Below are positions 31,430 through 43,369 of a stretch of 64,000 nucleotides of DNA, piece after piece. This DNA comes from Episyrphus balteatus (Eukaryota; Arthropoda; Insecta; Diptera; Syrphidae). The translations under genes were made by a program, and so were the position numbers. The notes below the pieces were generated by a model. The model had not been told where the DNA came from, ran no database searches, and saw nothing but the letters and a program-made list of their open reading frames with translations. How positions within the stretch are numbered: the stretch's first letter is position 1; every line of letters starts with the position of its first letter. Location: contig NC_079136.1 of assembly GCF_945859705.1 (NCBI RefSeq), positions 82,088,867-82,152,866 of the forward strand. The letters run 5' to 3'.

Positions 31430-32065
31430 TTTCCCTTTCCATATTATTAATTTTATGGAATATGTATTGTCAAAGAAAAAAATTAAAAAAAAAGTTCCTT
31501 GTGTTAAAAATTATTTTAAAAATTACCAGCTTTTTTGCGAACAAAAATTACAAAAAAACACCTTATTGTTTCACACAAACAATTAAATCAAATTAACGAT
31601 TAAAAAAAACAAAATTAAACATTAATTATAATCGACTTACACGTGAATGCATTTCGAACGCTTCGGTGGCGCTCATCATCAGCACTAACTCAAATGACAA
31701 AAACAATTATTAGTTTTGGTAAATCCAGAGCGAAGAAGAAACAGTTAGATTTTTTGAAAGTAAAAACTACACAAGAGAGAACAAAGGTGAATGAATGTCT
31801 CCTCCATCCACATTCAAATTGTTGTTTTCTTTTTCGATAATTTCGACATTTCATTCTATTGTAATTAAAAGTTTTTCGAAACCCAGTATCTCATCCTTAT
31901 TTGGCGTAATTATTACGTCTTTAAAAATATTGTAATTTTAATTTTAGACTTTCTGAATATAAATTGAATTACGTGTCGATTTTTTTCATGTACCGATTAA
32001 ATTTGTCTTCGAAAGTAGGTAACGAAATGCTTTCTATGTTGTCTTTTTCGAGTTTATTATTAAGA
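31430..32065. other. No gene recognised
   Basis: AT-rich. A short GC-richer plus-strand frame (31643-31840) has no recognisable homology. Probably a gypsy leader or degraded LTR, since it lies just upstream of a gag fragment on the minus strand. Confidence 0.35.
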
Positions 32066-32268
32066 TTGAACGATCAATTTAAAAGTGGACCGTCAACCCG
32101 GGATCTCTATTAAATTCTTGTCTATTACAAAAGATAGAATTGATTCGAAATTCGAATTGTACCAACTTGTACTTTATAACTATCTTTTACTTTAACTAGA
32201 TACTAAAAAATTCGACTTTGAAATGGCCGAATAAATACCACACAAAGCGAGCGAAAACGACGAGAATT
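32066..32268. repeat. Dispersed repeat, copy 2 of 6752-7010
   Basis: See the partner at 6752. This copy is about 55 bp shorter through internal deletion. Confidence 0.6.
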
Positions 32269-32361
32269 TCTCAATTTAATTTCTCTTTACTTTCTCTTGA
32301 TCAATCAATAAACTTTCTCTTAAAACTAAAGCCCAGATTTGAATAAAAATATTATTATCTT

Positions 32362-32755
32362 TATCTTTTTGTGACTCACTGATTTACAACTTTTTTTTAT
32401 GGGAAATTTCTTACTTTTGCTCAAATAATAAGTAGGTACCTATCTTAGTTTAATTAAGATTTACTATGTATGTTCAAAGATTAAAATTTTTGTTTATAGA
32501 TTGGATTCACCGATTTTTTTTTTACTAGCGTGATAGTTTTTTTTTGACGGATTATTTTACTAATTATCCTGACGGCTTGTTCCTCCGATTTTTTTTTTTG
32601 ACGGATTATTTTATTAATTATCCTGACGGCTTGTTCCTCCGATTTTTTTTGACGGATTATTTTATTAATTATTCTGACGGCTTGTTCCTCCGATAAATTA
32701 TGTGAACAACATTTTTTTATTGAAGAAGGCTCGAACAGTGGCTAAATGCTATATA
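32362..32755. repeat. Dispersed repeat, copy 2 of 21965-22245, with tandem expansion
   Basis: Within it a unit of about 52-54 bp with GACGGATTATTTTAYTAATT and CTGACGGCTTGTTCCTCCGA occurs three times (about 32538-32695). The partner has a single unit, so the unit was amplified after the copies separated. Confidence 0.75.
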
Positions 32756-33030
32756 AAGGAAAAAACAAAAAATTATAGCCTCTGAACAAATGAGCGTGCG
32801 CTCGTTGATAAAACTTGCAATACTTAGCTTTTGTTTTGACTGTTTTTTGTTTTTTTTTTTGTATGTTATTTTTTTCTATCATTGTATGATTTAGTCGGTG
32901 AGTTCCAAAGAAAAGGTTTACAACAAAAATAATTTCAATCCTACGATAGGATGAGAAAAACAGCTCAGGAACGAATGTTGTTCTGCTTTAATTTTTTTTT
33001 TTGTCGCTAATAAGCGATGTTATTGTCTCG
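32756..33030. other. T-rich stretch, no gene recognised
   Basis: Poly-T-rich linker below the env remnant. A 3' LTR for the env element would be expected near here but was not found. Confidence 0.4.
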
Positions 33031-33033
33031 TGG

Positions 33034-34500
33034 TCAGTGATTGTTGTCGCTGATCAAAGGTATTTGAAGAATCAAATCGAGAAGGTTTGTGCTTCTGTTT
33101 GACCTTTTTGGAAACGGCAACCGAAAATTATTAAATAGGTAAACTCCTTCTATAGAGTTGTTATCTACAGTATGGTAACCTGCCAACAAAATGGCACCAT
33201 CTTTAATTATTTCTATATTTTTATTCTTTTCTTTAATTTTAGTACAGTTTCCATTTTCTTTATTTAAAATTTTAGACAAACAAGATTTTTACCAAGTCAT
33301 TTTACAAAATATATTTCTTAATTCTATTTTACAATTTTCAACATTTAAAAATGTATTATTACCTTTGATTATTTCTTTATTTATTTCCAATTTACCATCC
33401 TTCTTACTTATAGCTCTAGTTTCATAAAGTTTACAATTTCTTTGGATTATTGGGTATTTTATATAAGTTATGGATTTATTAGTTAATAAAACTAAAAAAA
33501 AAACAATTTTTGATATTTGTTGCTCAACGATGTGAGCTCTTTTATTGACAATGTTAAACACAATTTAATACAATTTGTTTATTCGAAAGAAACCTAATTT
33601 ATTGATATGCTGTTGATGGTACTGCTGACTACTGCTGACATTGTATTCTAGGAATTCCACCTGTGGGAACCTTCGCTGCAGTCTGGTCACAACTTGACCC
33701 GCTCGTGTTGTCTGGGGTCGACAACATATTGTATCAGCTAAGTTGTGTCGCGCGTGTTGTTAGTGACGACAACTTATACTGTGATAACTTATATATAACT
33801 ATCGCATCTTTATTTTGTAATATTTTAAATTTTGATATGTTCATAAGGTCAGTCAATGTTATAGTTTCGTGTTCGTGATTTATTATTTGTTGTATGTCTT
33901 TAATATTTAAAATGGCTGTATTTAAAATTCTAGCTTTGGCTAACGTAATTGTCTGAATTGTATTCTGTAGTTCAGTTATTATAAATTTATTTATTTGTTT
34001 AGCAATTCTCGCTTTTGAATCACTTTTAGTCATTACAGCTATCTGTTTTAGCTCGTCAATAGTCTTAAATATTTCTGAGTTGATCATAAATTGCTTATTA
34101 TTGTTTTCTATTAGTTCTGAAAGTTTATTCGTAACAAATACATGGTCATCGTGGTCTGGTGTTCCAGCTATCCACTTCCATAAGGTTCCTAATTCATTGA
34201 TAACTCTTCTTTTCCTAATATCTTTAATTTCTAACTAACAATATCTACATCTTCATTCATTTTTATGTAAACAGAAGAGTTACGTGAGTTAATTGTTTTG
34301 TAGCCCGATTTTGTGTTTAATATATTTCTGTTCGACTCTAAAATAGTTTTGTAATATGTTAAGTTAATAACATGAAAAATATCTCCGTAATTTTCGTAAA
34401 TGACTGCGTCTCCGTTCTCTATTAACACGTAGTCTTTCCTAGTGTAGTCAATTATTTCACATGATGCAATAGCGATGATTGTTTTTTTCTTATAATATTG
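33034..34500 (-). pseudogene. Errantivirus env-like remnant (F-like envelope protein), interrupted
   Basis: Relic of the envelope gene of a gypsy-type insect retroelement. From about 34490 downward the pieces are a hydrophobic start, then NGDAVIYENYGDIFHVINLT, then in another frame a basic RKRR site (34205-34216) followed by WKWIAGTPDHDDH. The basic site is the expected furin-type cleavage point before the fusion segment. After that comes a long helical region (34087-33795) and the C-terminal ectodomain part (33460-33034). The gene is broken by frameshifts, including one near 34230, and by a solo LTR inserted at 33466-33789. Coding homology resumes on both sides of that insertion. No gag or pol lies between the leader and env. 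Confidence 0.75.
33466..33789. mobile_element. Errantivirus-type solo LTR 3, 324 bp, inside env
   Basis: Starts AGTTATGG and ends GTGATAACT, with TATA duplicated on both sides (33462-33465 and 33790-33793). It belongs to the same family as the copies at 16613 and 28875 but differs at a number of positions, including an extra TGCTGACTAC unit near 33625. It splits the env frame within an Ile-Val-Ile-Tyr stretch. Confidence 0.88.
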
Positions 34501-35287
34501 TTGCTCCTATTGCTGCTTGATGAAGAGTCGTCTTTGTCTTTACTCGGCTGCTGCTGGGTTTGAACTGATGGGTGATGACAAATTGTTTATTTATCCAGTC
34601 GGGCCTGAATATATTTCACTTTTTGTTTATTTATTTCACTGTTGTTTATTTTATTATTATTTTTTGTTTGTTTTTTTATTTATTTATCACTAACACATAG
34701 ATCTTTTTTTTTTAGTGTTATTATTTCTTATTAACGTTTTGTTTTTATTATTTTTATTAACTCTCAGCTTTTCTTATTTTTTATTAACACTCCGTTTTTT
34801 ATTTTTATTTTACACCAAACGTTATTCTATTTTTATTTTTGTTGTTTAATTTTTCACTAAACGTTGTTGTTTTATTTTTAAATAATTTTATTTTTATTTT
34901 CCACTAGACGTTGTTGTTTTCAACGTCTTCTTTGTATTCCTTGAATACTTTCTTTATTTTATTTACCCTCACTGTGAGTTGATTTTTCATCACTGGGTAA
35001 TTTTTCATTTATGATTATTATTTTTTAATACATGGAAAATTTAATTTCTTTCCTTTCACTTTTTCACTTTTAATTTCTTTCACTTCTTTATTTTTGTCCT
35101 TTTGATTAAGGATACTTTTTTGGGTTTTCTCCTTTTTAATTAAGGATACTTTTTATTTAATTTTTTTCCTTTTCTTGAAAGGTACTTATTTGTTGAATGT
35201 TCGTAGTAACACTTTCACTGTCACTCACGAAGACGATAGTTTTTTCCCTTACTTGGTATTTTCAGGTTTCACAAAAAAACTGATCGT
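34501..35287. other. T-rich leader between env and PBS
   Basis: Extremely T-rich on the plus strand, with runs of TTATTTTT and repeated ACGTTGTTGTTTT-like motifs (about 34820-34925). It occupies the position of the 5' untranslated leader of the env element. No gag or pol coding remains. Confidence 0.5.
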
Positions 35288-35303
35288 CCTGTCACGGTCG
35301 CCA
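35288..35303 (-). promoter_or_regulatory. Primer-binding site complementary to tRNA-Arg
   Basis: Minus strand TGGCGACCGTGACAGG, the exact complement of the tRNA-Arg(TCG) 3' end including CCA. This site is used by several fly gypsy/mdg1-group elements. It directly follows the LTR at 35304-35645. Confidence 0.85.
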
Positions 35304-35645
35304 ATTAAATTATAAGCTACACAGAGTAGGTTTTAAAAAAGATTTTATTTCTTATATCTAAACTTAAAGATACAATTAAACAATATATGTTGTAACCTGA
35401 ATGACACACAAATTGAACATGAAGTCTTAATACTCTGGAGAGCACTATTTATACAAAGATTTCCTTTGTTCTTACTTATGACTAATTACATCTTAAAACT
35501 ATGAAACCATATGTTGATGGTGATCTCATCGGGATTCTGGATAGGTGCAATATGATCCCGGAACGTGCTTAGTAGGCTGTTTGCGATTTCTACATCTTCG
35601 GCACGATTTCAATTACCATTACTGGGTAATTATGACTCCTTAACT
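35304..35645 (-). repeat. Probable 5' LTR of the env-bearing errantivirus remnant
   Basis: Ends TTTAAT next to the PBS. An AGTTAAGGAGTC start at 35645 with outer flank TGCA is the most likely other end, giving 342 bp. AGTTA starts and YRYR targets are typical of errantiviruses. The outer boundary is inferred, because the matching 3' LTR was not found. Confidence 0.6.
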
Positions 35646-35649
35646 TGCA

Positions 35650-36442
35650 ATTTGGTGATTGTTTTCTTTGACGTATCTGAAAAACTTCACAGCGTTTATG
35701 GTAACATTTCCACTATTCAGAACTTCATTAGATTTAACTTCGATTTGATTAATGTATTTTTTGTGAATGAAATTGCCTATGCAAATCAGTTAAAAAAAAT
35801 TTGTCTGAAATACCGAAGTGTTTGAGTGCTATACTAAAAAATGTATTTTGTTAAATATTAAAAAAAAATATTTAGATATTTAAAAAAATACTGAGATATT
35901 TAAATATTTTATTTTAATATTAGATATTAAAAAAAAATATTAAATTTTTTATAATATTAAATGAAATTACTAATTTGTTTGCTTTATAAGACCTCATTTC
36001 ATCTTATCAGAACAATTTAGCTCTTTATCGCTTCTTATTACCTTATTACTCTTCTGTTACAATAAAAATCTTTTAACTATATTAATCATCACAATTTATG
36101 AATTTTTTTTGTAAAAGCTTTATAGATTAAGTAAAATAGACTGATTTTTTGTGATAAAATAAATCATAATAATAAAATGTTTCTATTTAATTAATTAATG
36201 TATAATAAAATAAAAAATAAAATAAAATTGGGTCTTTTTTTAATGATTGAAATAACTTGTAAGTATTTTTAGGAAAAAACTAACAATTTTAAGAATGATT
36301 CCTGTAGACATGTGTAAGTGTTTTTTCCTTGATTAATATGGAAACTCAACGGCCTTGTTTCCTTGAAGGGTTGCTTTTGAAGATGTGTATGGCGTATACA
36401 CGTAACCTTTTTTCTCGGAAAATTAAACAAAAGTATTAGGTA
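35650..36442. other. AT-rich stretch, no gene recognised
   Basis: Includes ATATTTAAA/AATATTTAAA repeats at about 35860-35950. It marks the edge between the retroelement-rich part and the IR region. Confidence 0.5.
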
Positions 36443-37220
36443 CGAGGGCGGTTTGAGAAGTTCTCGGCCTAACTAATTTTTTGTTTGAACTAACCTTTGG
36501 TAATAATAAAAATTGAAAAAAAAAAATTAAATTAAAGCCGTTATTAAAATTTGGCCAAAAAGAATATGACGCCAAATCAAATTAAAGAAGACTTGTATTA
36601 GACATTGGGGGAATAAGCACTTTCATATTCCACGGTCAAAAAGTTGGCAGCCTTATTTAAACATGGCAGACAGAGCGTCGAAGATGATCCCAGAAGCGGA
36701 AGCCAACAGCATCCACCTCTTCATAAAACGTCGATAAAGTCCATAAAATGGTTTTAGACGACCGAAGGTTAAAATTGTGAAAAATAAGCAAGACCATGGG
36801 GATCTCTTCTGAGCGGGCTTACCACATTTTGACCGAACAATTATGGTCGAAAAAACGTCCCGCAAGGTGGCTGCCGCGTTTGCTTAAAAAAGAGCAAATA
36901 TTCAATCGAGTTAAAATCTCTAGAGAGAATCTAAACTCCATGAACTTCGATTTGGAGTACTGAACCACCCCCTTATTCAGCTGATTTGGCACCAGCAGAC
37001 AACTACCTCTTTCCGAACTAAAAAAAAAAAAATTGTCGACGGTAATTCTTCACCAAAGATGTGTAGGTGATTGCTGAGTTGGAGCTGTTTTTTGAAGAGT
37101 TGTAGGAACCGGTCTATAAAAAGGGCATAAAAGCACCAGAAAACACATGAAATGAGTGTATTGGCATAAGAAGAGAATTTGCAGAAAGGGATTAAAAAAA
37201 AGTTTTTCAAAACGCCCTCG
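36443..37220 (+). mobile_element. mariner element with large internal deletion
   Basis: Bounded by TA (36441-36442 and 37221-37222). Terminal repeats start CGAGGGCGGTTTGAGAAGTT and, inverted, CGAGGGCGTTTTGAAAAACT. Plus-strand coding pieces recognisable as mariner transposase are FKHGRQSVEDDPRSG (about 36655-36700), a KNVPQGG-like part (36850) and HPPYSADLAPAD (about 36970-37005), which carries the Asp of the second catalytic block. Stops, frameshifts and the loss of several hundred bp between these blocks make it inactive. This is the first sizable plus-oriented element in the window. Confidence 0.82.
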
Positions 37221-37222
37221 TA

Positions 37223-40000
37223 CATCGCTTTTTATATTATTCAACTACTAATTGCTAATTATTTTATTTTTATTTTAATATTTAGATCGCTAACTATTGT
37301 TAAGAGTAACCATTTTTGTTTTGAGGAGAGTATGGCCCAGTAATCTTGTCGTCCAATATGGTAACTCTGTTTATTTTGCCTTAAATAAGTCCTTGCCTTA
37401 ATAAGTCCTTAACTTACTTTGGAATGGCCGATTACCAAAAACGAAAAAAAAAAAACGTAAACAAAACACTCTAATTTTTAGTCGCGGTGCACCGCGATCG
37501 CAGATCTAATTCAAAATTAAAAATAAACTTCTAGAGATAAAAAAATCTCCCATAGCTTATTTGAAAAATAATAACCTAAAGCTTTATCCAAATGAAGGAT
37601 TTTTAAAAATTCCGTCATTTAATAGGGTAAACAGGGGTAAAACGGAAAGGTGAAATTTGAGCTAAAATCTAAAAGCGAAATCGGAGAGAAATGGTTTTTT
37701 TGCTATAGATAGATGAGACTAATTTAAGAAAAAATTCATGCATTTAAGAAAAAATTCTAAAAAATTTTGAAACTAAGCTATAACGTTTTGTTTGAACAAA
37801 GTACACTTGTTGGGGCTATGACAAAATGATGATTTTGGGTAGGGAACATTTTTTTTTGACAATTCTAAAGATGCCAAGTGAAAGATAAGGGATAAAAAAA
37901 CTAGGGGTCTGACACGAATTTTTTTCCAACACTGCATTTCAAAATATGAATTTTTGAAAACGCCTTGTTTTTGAGGGGTATTTTTGGGTAGTTTTTGATT
38001 TTAAGCTTTTTTTTTTGGAGCGTTCAAAAAATCTCAAACTTATAGGACATGTAGGTTTTGGTCCTATACATACATATGAGTTTTGACTGAATAACGGAAG
38101 AAACAAGTTTTTAAAAAACACGTTTTTTGACCGTTTTTAACCAATTTGCTTCATTTTTTATTTTTATATTTTTTTGTTTAATAGATAGAGGAATAAAGTA
38201 TATGAAGTAATGATAGACCATGACCACGACTAAATGTGTGCGAAGTTTCAATCATTTTCGTAAACATGATTTTGAGATAACGGTAAAATAAAGTTTTAGA
38301 ATTCAACAGGTTATAACTTTTGATCAAGAGTCGATAGAAATTTTATTAAACTTTTATGAGCATCCTGATACAATTACCTTTCATTTGGTATTGGTATATC
38401 ACACATAACGGTAGACTAACTACAAGCTCTACAATGTTAAATCAAGAAACTTGCGAAAAACCTCAAAACACTAGTGGAGATCTGTTGATCATGAACAGCC
38501 ACTAGTGTGGGAAGTACAGTACTCTCAGTCTGGAAATTCGACATGGTTGACTTTAAAAAATTCTTACTTCTCTTGTAGGCATCTATGAAATAAGATTAAT
38601 ATGTCATATGAAAGGTGAAATAATAAGCTTTCATATGGTGTAAAATTTTTTTATAGGTTGTCATTGAAAAAAATTGATAAAATAGCTTGAGGACATAAAA
38701 ATAAATGTTTTTTTTTGCTTTTTTTAATGAAATTTGATCGAGTTCAAAAAATTCTAGCTCTTTTTGTAGATAATTCAATATAATATAATTTTAATAATTT
38801 TTTATTATTTTTGTTATTTTTTTCTTCGTTATTCTTTTTGTAGATGTCTCATAGACCTGATCGATACATATATTTTGAGCTAAGACAATTAGGTATAAAA
38901 TAGGTTGTTAGGGAAAAAAAATGGAATTAATGACGTGAGAAGATAAAAATTCATGTTTTCTTTTTGATGAAAATGATTGTTTTCAATAAATTATTTTTAT
39001 ACTCTGCACATTATAAGAATTTAAAAACAAAAGAAGAAATACCTGGCTTTTAAATTGCATAATTTTTTTTGTAAGCTTTTAAAATAAAAAAAATAATATA
39101 ATGAGAAAATAAAAAAGGTATTTTTTTTAGCTTTTTCTTGTAAATTATGATTATTTGAAAAAAGTAAACTCTTCAAACAAAAGCACACAACCTGTTTTCA
39201 GACGACCTAATCACGTAAAATCATCGTCCGTAAACCGGCTTTACAGACAACCTTTCTTTTTAATGTAAATATTTTTCATTTGCAATTAAAATTTTGTTTA
39301 ATGTTATTTTTTTTTCAATTCCAATAAATATTTTTTTTTTAATTTCAAATGCAATATATTTTCAATTGATATTTGTACAACCCTGCTTTATGAAGACTTC
39401 TAAAGCAGGGCTAAGTTAGGCAGACATTTATGAAAACACTCTTTATTTTCAATGTGAACATTCTTTACAGAAGATTTAAGATTTAAGAAAAAGCTAAGTT
39501 TAGTGTATTTTTTTTCAACGTTCACATGTAACTGCTTATTAAAAATATTGATATCTTGTTTGAGCTTTCATATCACATACATACAAATGTGTATATGTTC
39601 TTGTACAATTGTGCATGCTAATTTGAAAATAACTGTTTACACTTTATAAAACATTCAAAACATCAATTCGAAAGACACATAGTAATTACTCTCTGAAACA
39701 TCAAATTTAAAAAGAACACGTGTGAAGACAAAAATAGGTTATCAGGATTTCAAAACTTTTAGCAAAATTGATGGTTTAACATTAAATTTCCGTAAAAAAA
39801 TTCAAGTAACAGGATGTTTTGTTTTTAAGTTAATTTTGACATTGTTCTACACCGTTCAATTAAAAAATTTCATTTAAATATTTCTACCTTGAATGCCTAG
39901 TCAAAATTTTATTATTTTGATCCATAACACTGTTTAATTAATTGTGACTTGTTACTTGACGTTAACCAGAAACTGTTATTGTAACGTATGTATGTATATG
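37223..40000. other. Long AT-rich stretch without a recognisable gene
   Basis: Low-complexity poly-A and poly-T. A perfect hairpin CCCTGCTTTA ... TAAAGCAGGG lies at 39381-39410 (10-bp arms, 10-nt loop). Otherwise nothing could be assigned. Confidence 0.5.
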
Positions 40001-40853
40001 AGACTGGGCCAAAAAAATAAAATATTTTTTTTTTTGAAAGTTACTTCGAAAATCTTGTTCAGGATGATGAAAAAAAAATTTCTGTTCATTTTTTCTTATA
40101 TAAAATTAAATTTCCTACAAAAAAGATCTAATTGAAAATTTTCGTCAGACGAGCCGTATTCGAGTAATTAAGCTTTTTAAATCGAAGTGTTTTTCAATTT
40201 GACTGTTTCACTTTGGAATTTTGTGATGAGCAAATAAGTGAATAGAAAAATAAAACCACGACAGATTTTTATAGGAAATTTAATTCTCTACAAAAAAGGT
40301 CTTGTAGTAATTTTCCCTAAATTGAGTTCTGAAGAAGTTATTCACGATTTAAAAATTGATTTTTTAATTTTTTTCTCGATTTAAATCGTGAATAACTTCT
40401 TCAGAACTCAATTTAGGGAAAATTACTAAGAGACCTTTTTTGTAGAGAATTAAATTTCCTATAAGAATCTGTCGTGGTTTTATTTTTCTATTCACTTATT
40501 TGCTCATCACAAAATTCCAAAGTGAAACAGTCAAATTGAAAAAACACTTCGATTTAAAAAGCTTAATTACTCGAATACGGCTCGTCTGACGAAAATTTTC
40601 AATCAGATCTTTTTTGTAGGAAATTTAATTTTATATAAGAAAAAATGAACAGAAATTTTTTTTACTTTGATCGTCTAGCAGTTCTGTTGTAAAACATCAT
40701 ATCATGTATAAAAATAAAAAACACCGATGATAGACCTCTTAAAATTTTTTTTAACGGCTCAAATTTTCACCAAATTTTTTTTTCATCATCCTGAACAAGA
40801 TTTTCGAAGTAACTTTCAAAAAAAAAAAATATTTTATTTTTTTGGCCCAGTCT
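40001..40853. mobile_element. Fold-back element with AGACTGGGCC ends
   Basis: 40001-40351 and 40381-40853 are inverted copies around a 29-nt loop. The right arm carries an extra segment of about 115 bp (about 40660-40775) that the left lacks. Ends are AGACTGGGCCAAAAAAAT and its inverse. Non-coding, probably a MITE-like derivative of a Tc1/mariner-type element. Confidence 0.85.
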
Positions 40854-41323
40854 AATGTATATTCTGTTTTATAAAAAACTATATCACATTATCACAACAC
40901 CCTTTGATCAAAAGTGTTCTTTCTTCAAAATAAAAGATTACCTTTTTAAATTTTATAATTCATTTTATTAATTACTTAAGGTTAAAGTTAATAGCTTGAC
41001 TGTCGAACCACAAGTGATTTGATTTTTCATTTTATAATTCATACATCAGTTTAAACATTATGTAGGTACATAGGTTATCTATGTGTGAACATTTACATTA
41101 TATAAATCAATACCTAATGAATTTTAATAAAAGTAAATATAAATAGCAACTAAGTGTTCCCACTATAAAACGGAATTGGAATTTGTAATTAAATAATTGT
41201 TAAGGAAACGAAATACTGTTTATACATTTTCAGTAATATTTTGAAATTTCATTAGCCTTGTTGCTTTTATTTATAAATTCTACAGCACAAAAAAAATTAA
41301 ATTAATAGTTTACCAATTCCGCG
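40854..41323. other. Upstream region of the first IR gene
   Basis: AT-rich. A TATAAAT-like motif at about 41130-41142 and TATAAAACGG at about 41164 could serve as core promoter elements, but neither is convincing. Confidence 0.35.
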
Positions 41324-43097
41324 ATGATATTTGCAAGTATTTGTATCTTCGTTGCGGTTTTCACTTCCGAATTTTTGAAAACACAATCTAAATTGAATTC
41401 AGACTTTCTAAGTTTCATCGAAAATTTTTTGAAAATTGAGCGATTTGAAACCGTATTTCTTTTTAAATCATCTCTACAATTTGTCAACAATGATTTTGAT
41501 GACAAATTTATTCGAAACGTTTCTACAGAAATTGGGATTCCAGTTATTCTTTCAACTGAAGCGACTTCATATTATTTAAAGGGACAATTCAATGAAAACT
41601 TTCTTACAATTGTTCAATTTGATTCGAGTGACTTATTTCTTCAAAGATTTTTGGAATATCTTCAGCATCTTCGATTTTCTAAAACAATATTCTTGCTGGA
41701 GAATTCTTCGAGAAATGGGTTCGAACTGCAGAAACTTTTCAATTTCTGTTGGCAGAATAAAATGTTTAATGTTATAGCGGTTTTTCAAAATTTCTCATCG
41801 ACTTACTACAGTTTTAACAATTTTGGTGAATTAATAATCGAAGAGCTTGACTGGGAAAAAGATTCAAGAATTTTTCCAAATCGAATGAGGAACCTTCGTG
41901 GAGTTACGTTACCAGTTATTTTCGGAGGTGCTGAGCCATCAGTGATCATATCAGAAAATTTTAATGGTGAAATAGTTATTGGAGGTCTTGTTGGTCATAT
42001 TTTCAATGCTTTTGCTAAGAAACACAACGCCAGATTGAATAGTTCGAACATAAATTTATCACTCTCATCTGATAGCCTAATTATACTTGTAGCCAATGGT
42101 TCATTTGATATATTAGCAGCTGGCCCAGCTGCTATAGGAAACCCAATTGAATGGTTTACGTATCCGTATCGCATATATAAATGGGGAGTGATGCTACCCA
42201 TAGAGTCGAAAATACCAATTTACAAAGTGTTTGCTTTTGTTTTTCAATTGGATTCTTTTCTTATATTAATCGGAATACTTATACTTTTATCCATGTTACT
42301 TAAAACTGCTTCAAAGTTCTTAGATTAGTGACATTTTCTTCATTAACTTGGATTGTTTTCGAGGAATACTTGGACAGTCATTTTCTGAATCACCAAAAGC
42401 CTCGTATAGCTCAAAAATAATTTATTTGCTGATTTTTTTACTTGGAATAATGATTGTAACTTCATACGATGCATTTCTTCAGTCATTTATGACCCAACCA
42501 CCAAGGGAAAAAATTATAAAATCCTTTGATATGTTGGAATCATCAGGCTTAAAAATCTACACTTTCCAAAATGATATTGATGTTTTATTGTCCAAACATA
42601 GACCATTATTTGCACAGAAATATTCTAACCTATTTCAAGCCGAAACAAATTTTAAGACCTTTGTAAACTTTCGAGATAATTTAAATACAAAATATGCCTA
42701 CACACTTAACAGCGACAAATGGCAAATTTATAAGAATCAACAAAATTTCTTTGGTCAACAATTGTTTCGATGGTCTGATGAATTGTGTTTGGTGGATAAT
42801 TTATTATCGGCTATTGTTATAAATGAAAATTCAATTTATAAAAATATATTAAATACTCTTATTTTAGAAACTCAATCAGCTAAATTGTTGGATTATTGGA
42901 TGAGAAGAGCTTTTTATGAGTTAATTGATATTGGACGAATTGAAAAATTAAATTATGGATTTGAACAGCAATTGGAACCGTTGAAAGTTGAAGACTTGAA
43001 GTGGATTTGGATGTGTTTGGAATTGGCGTTTCTAATTGATATTTTGTGTTTCGTTGGGGTAATTGTAATGTTTAAAAAAAATAAACATATTAATTAA
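41324..43097 (+). pseudogene. Divergent ionotropic receptor (IR), disrupted by a frameshift
   Basis: Paralogue of the intact gene at 51460-53268. Insect IRs are variant glutamate-receptor channels used mainly for taste and smell. The first frame (41324-42328) gives a signal-peptide-like start, the N-terminal domain, the S1 lobe with LRGVTLP and WFTYPYRIYKWGVMLP, and the first membrane span (LILIGILILLSMLL). A net 17-bp deletion near 42310-42330, relative to the paralogue, shifts the frame to a stop. The second frame (42348-43097) carries the pore region (GILGQSFS), the second span, the S2 lobe (TSYDAFLQSFMTQPP) and the third span (about 43010-43070). No splice sites explain the shift. Probably a recent pseudogene, unless the deletion is a sequencing error. 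Confidence 0.85.
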
Positions 43098-43369
43098 AAA
43101 CTTCTCGGTTTTTTGTTTTTCAGCATCACCAAAAATAAAAATTAAAATATATACTATTATTTTTATAATAGTTTTGGAGTTATTTTAATAAAAATAAAAA
43201 AAAAAAAAAAATAAAACTCAATAATGTTTGTCTTTGAATTCTAATATAAATTTTTCTCAGCAGGTATTCAACTCAAGAAATCTCATTGAATGTTTTTCAG
43301 TTCAGTCCAAAATGGCGAACGACGAACAAAGTTATTTTGTTCGAGTTTTGTGGTTTTAAAATTCCCAAG

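Larger units (their letters stand above)
26525..31430. repeat. Segmental duplication, copy 2 (partner 14975-21212)
   Basis: Carries the same block order as copy 1, without the spliced NS1-like ORF. Its left edge begins at a GCTGCATCTRCTAGAAATTT match with 14990. It has an extra insertion of about 230 bp at 27105-27340. Confidence 0.8.

Noticed and set aside
41324..43097. An intron explaining the frame change in the first IR gene
   Set aside because: Compared with the intact paralogue, sequence is missing, not inserted. The net loss is 17 bp.
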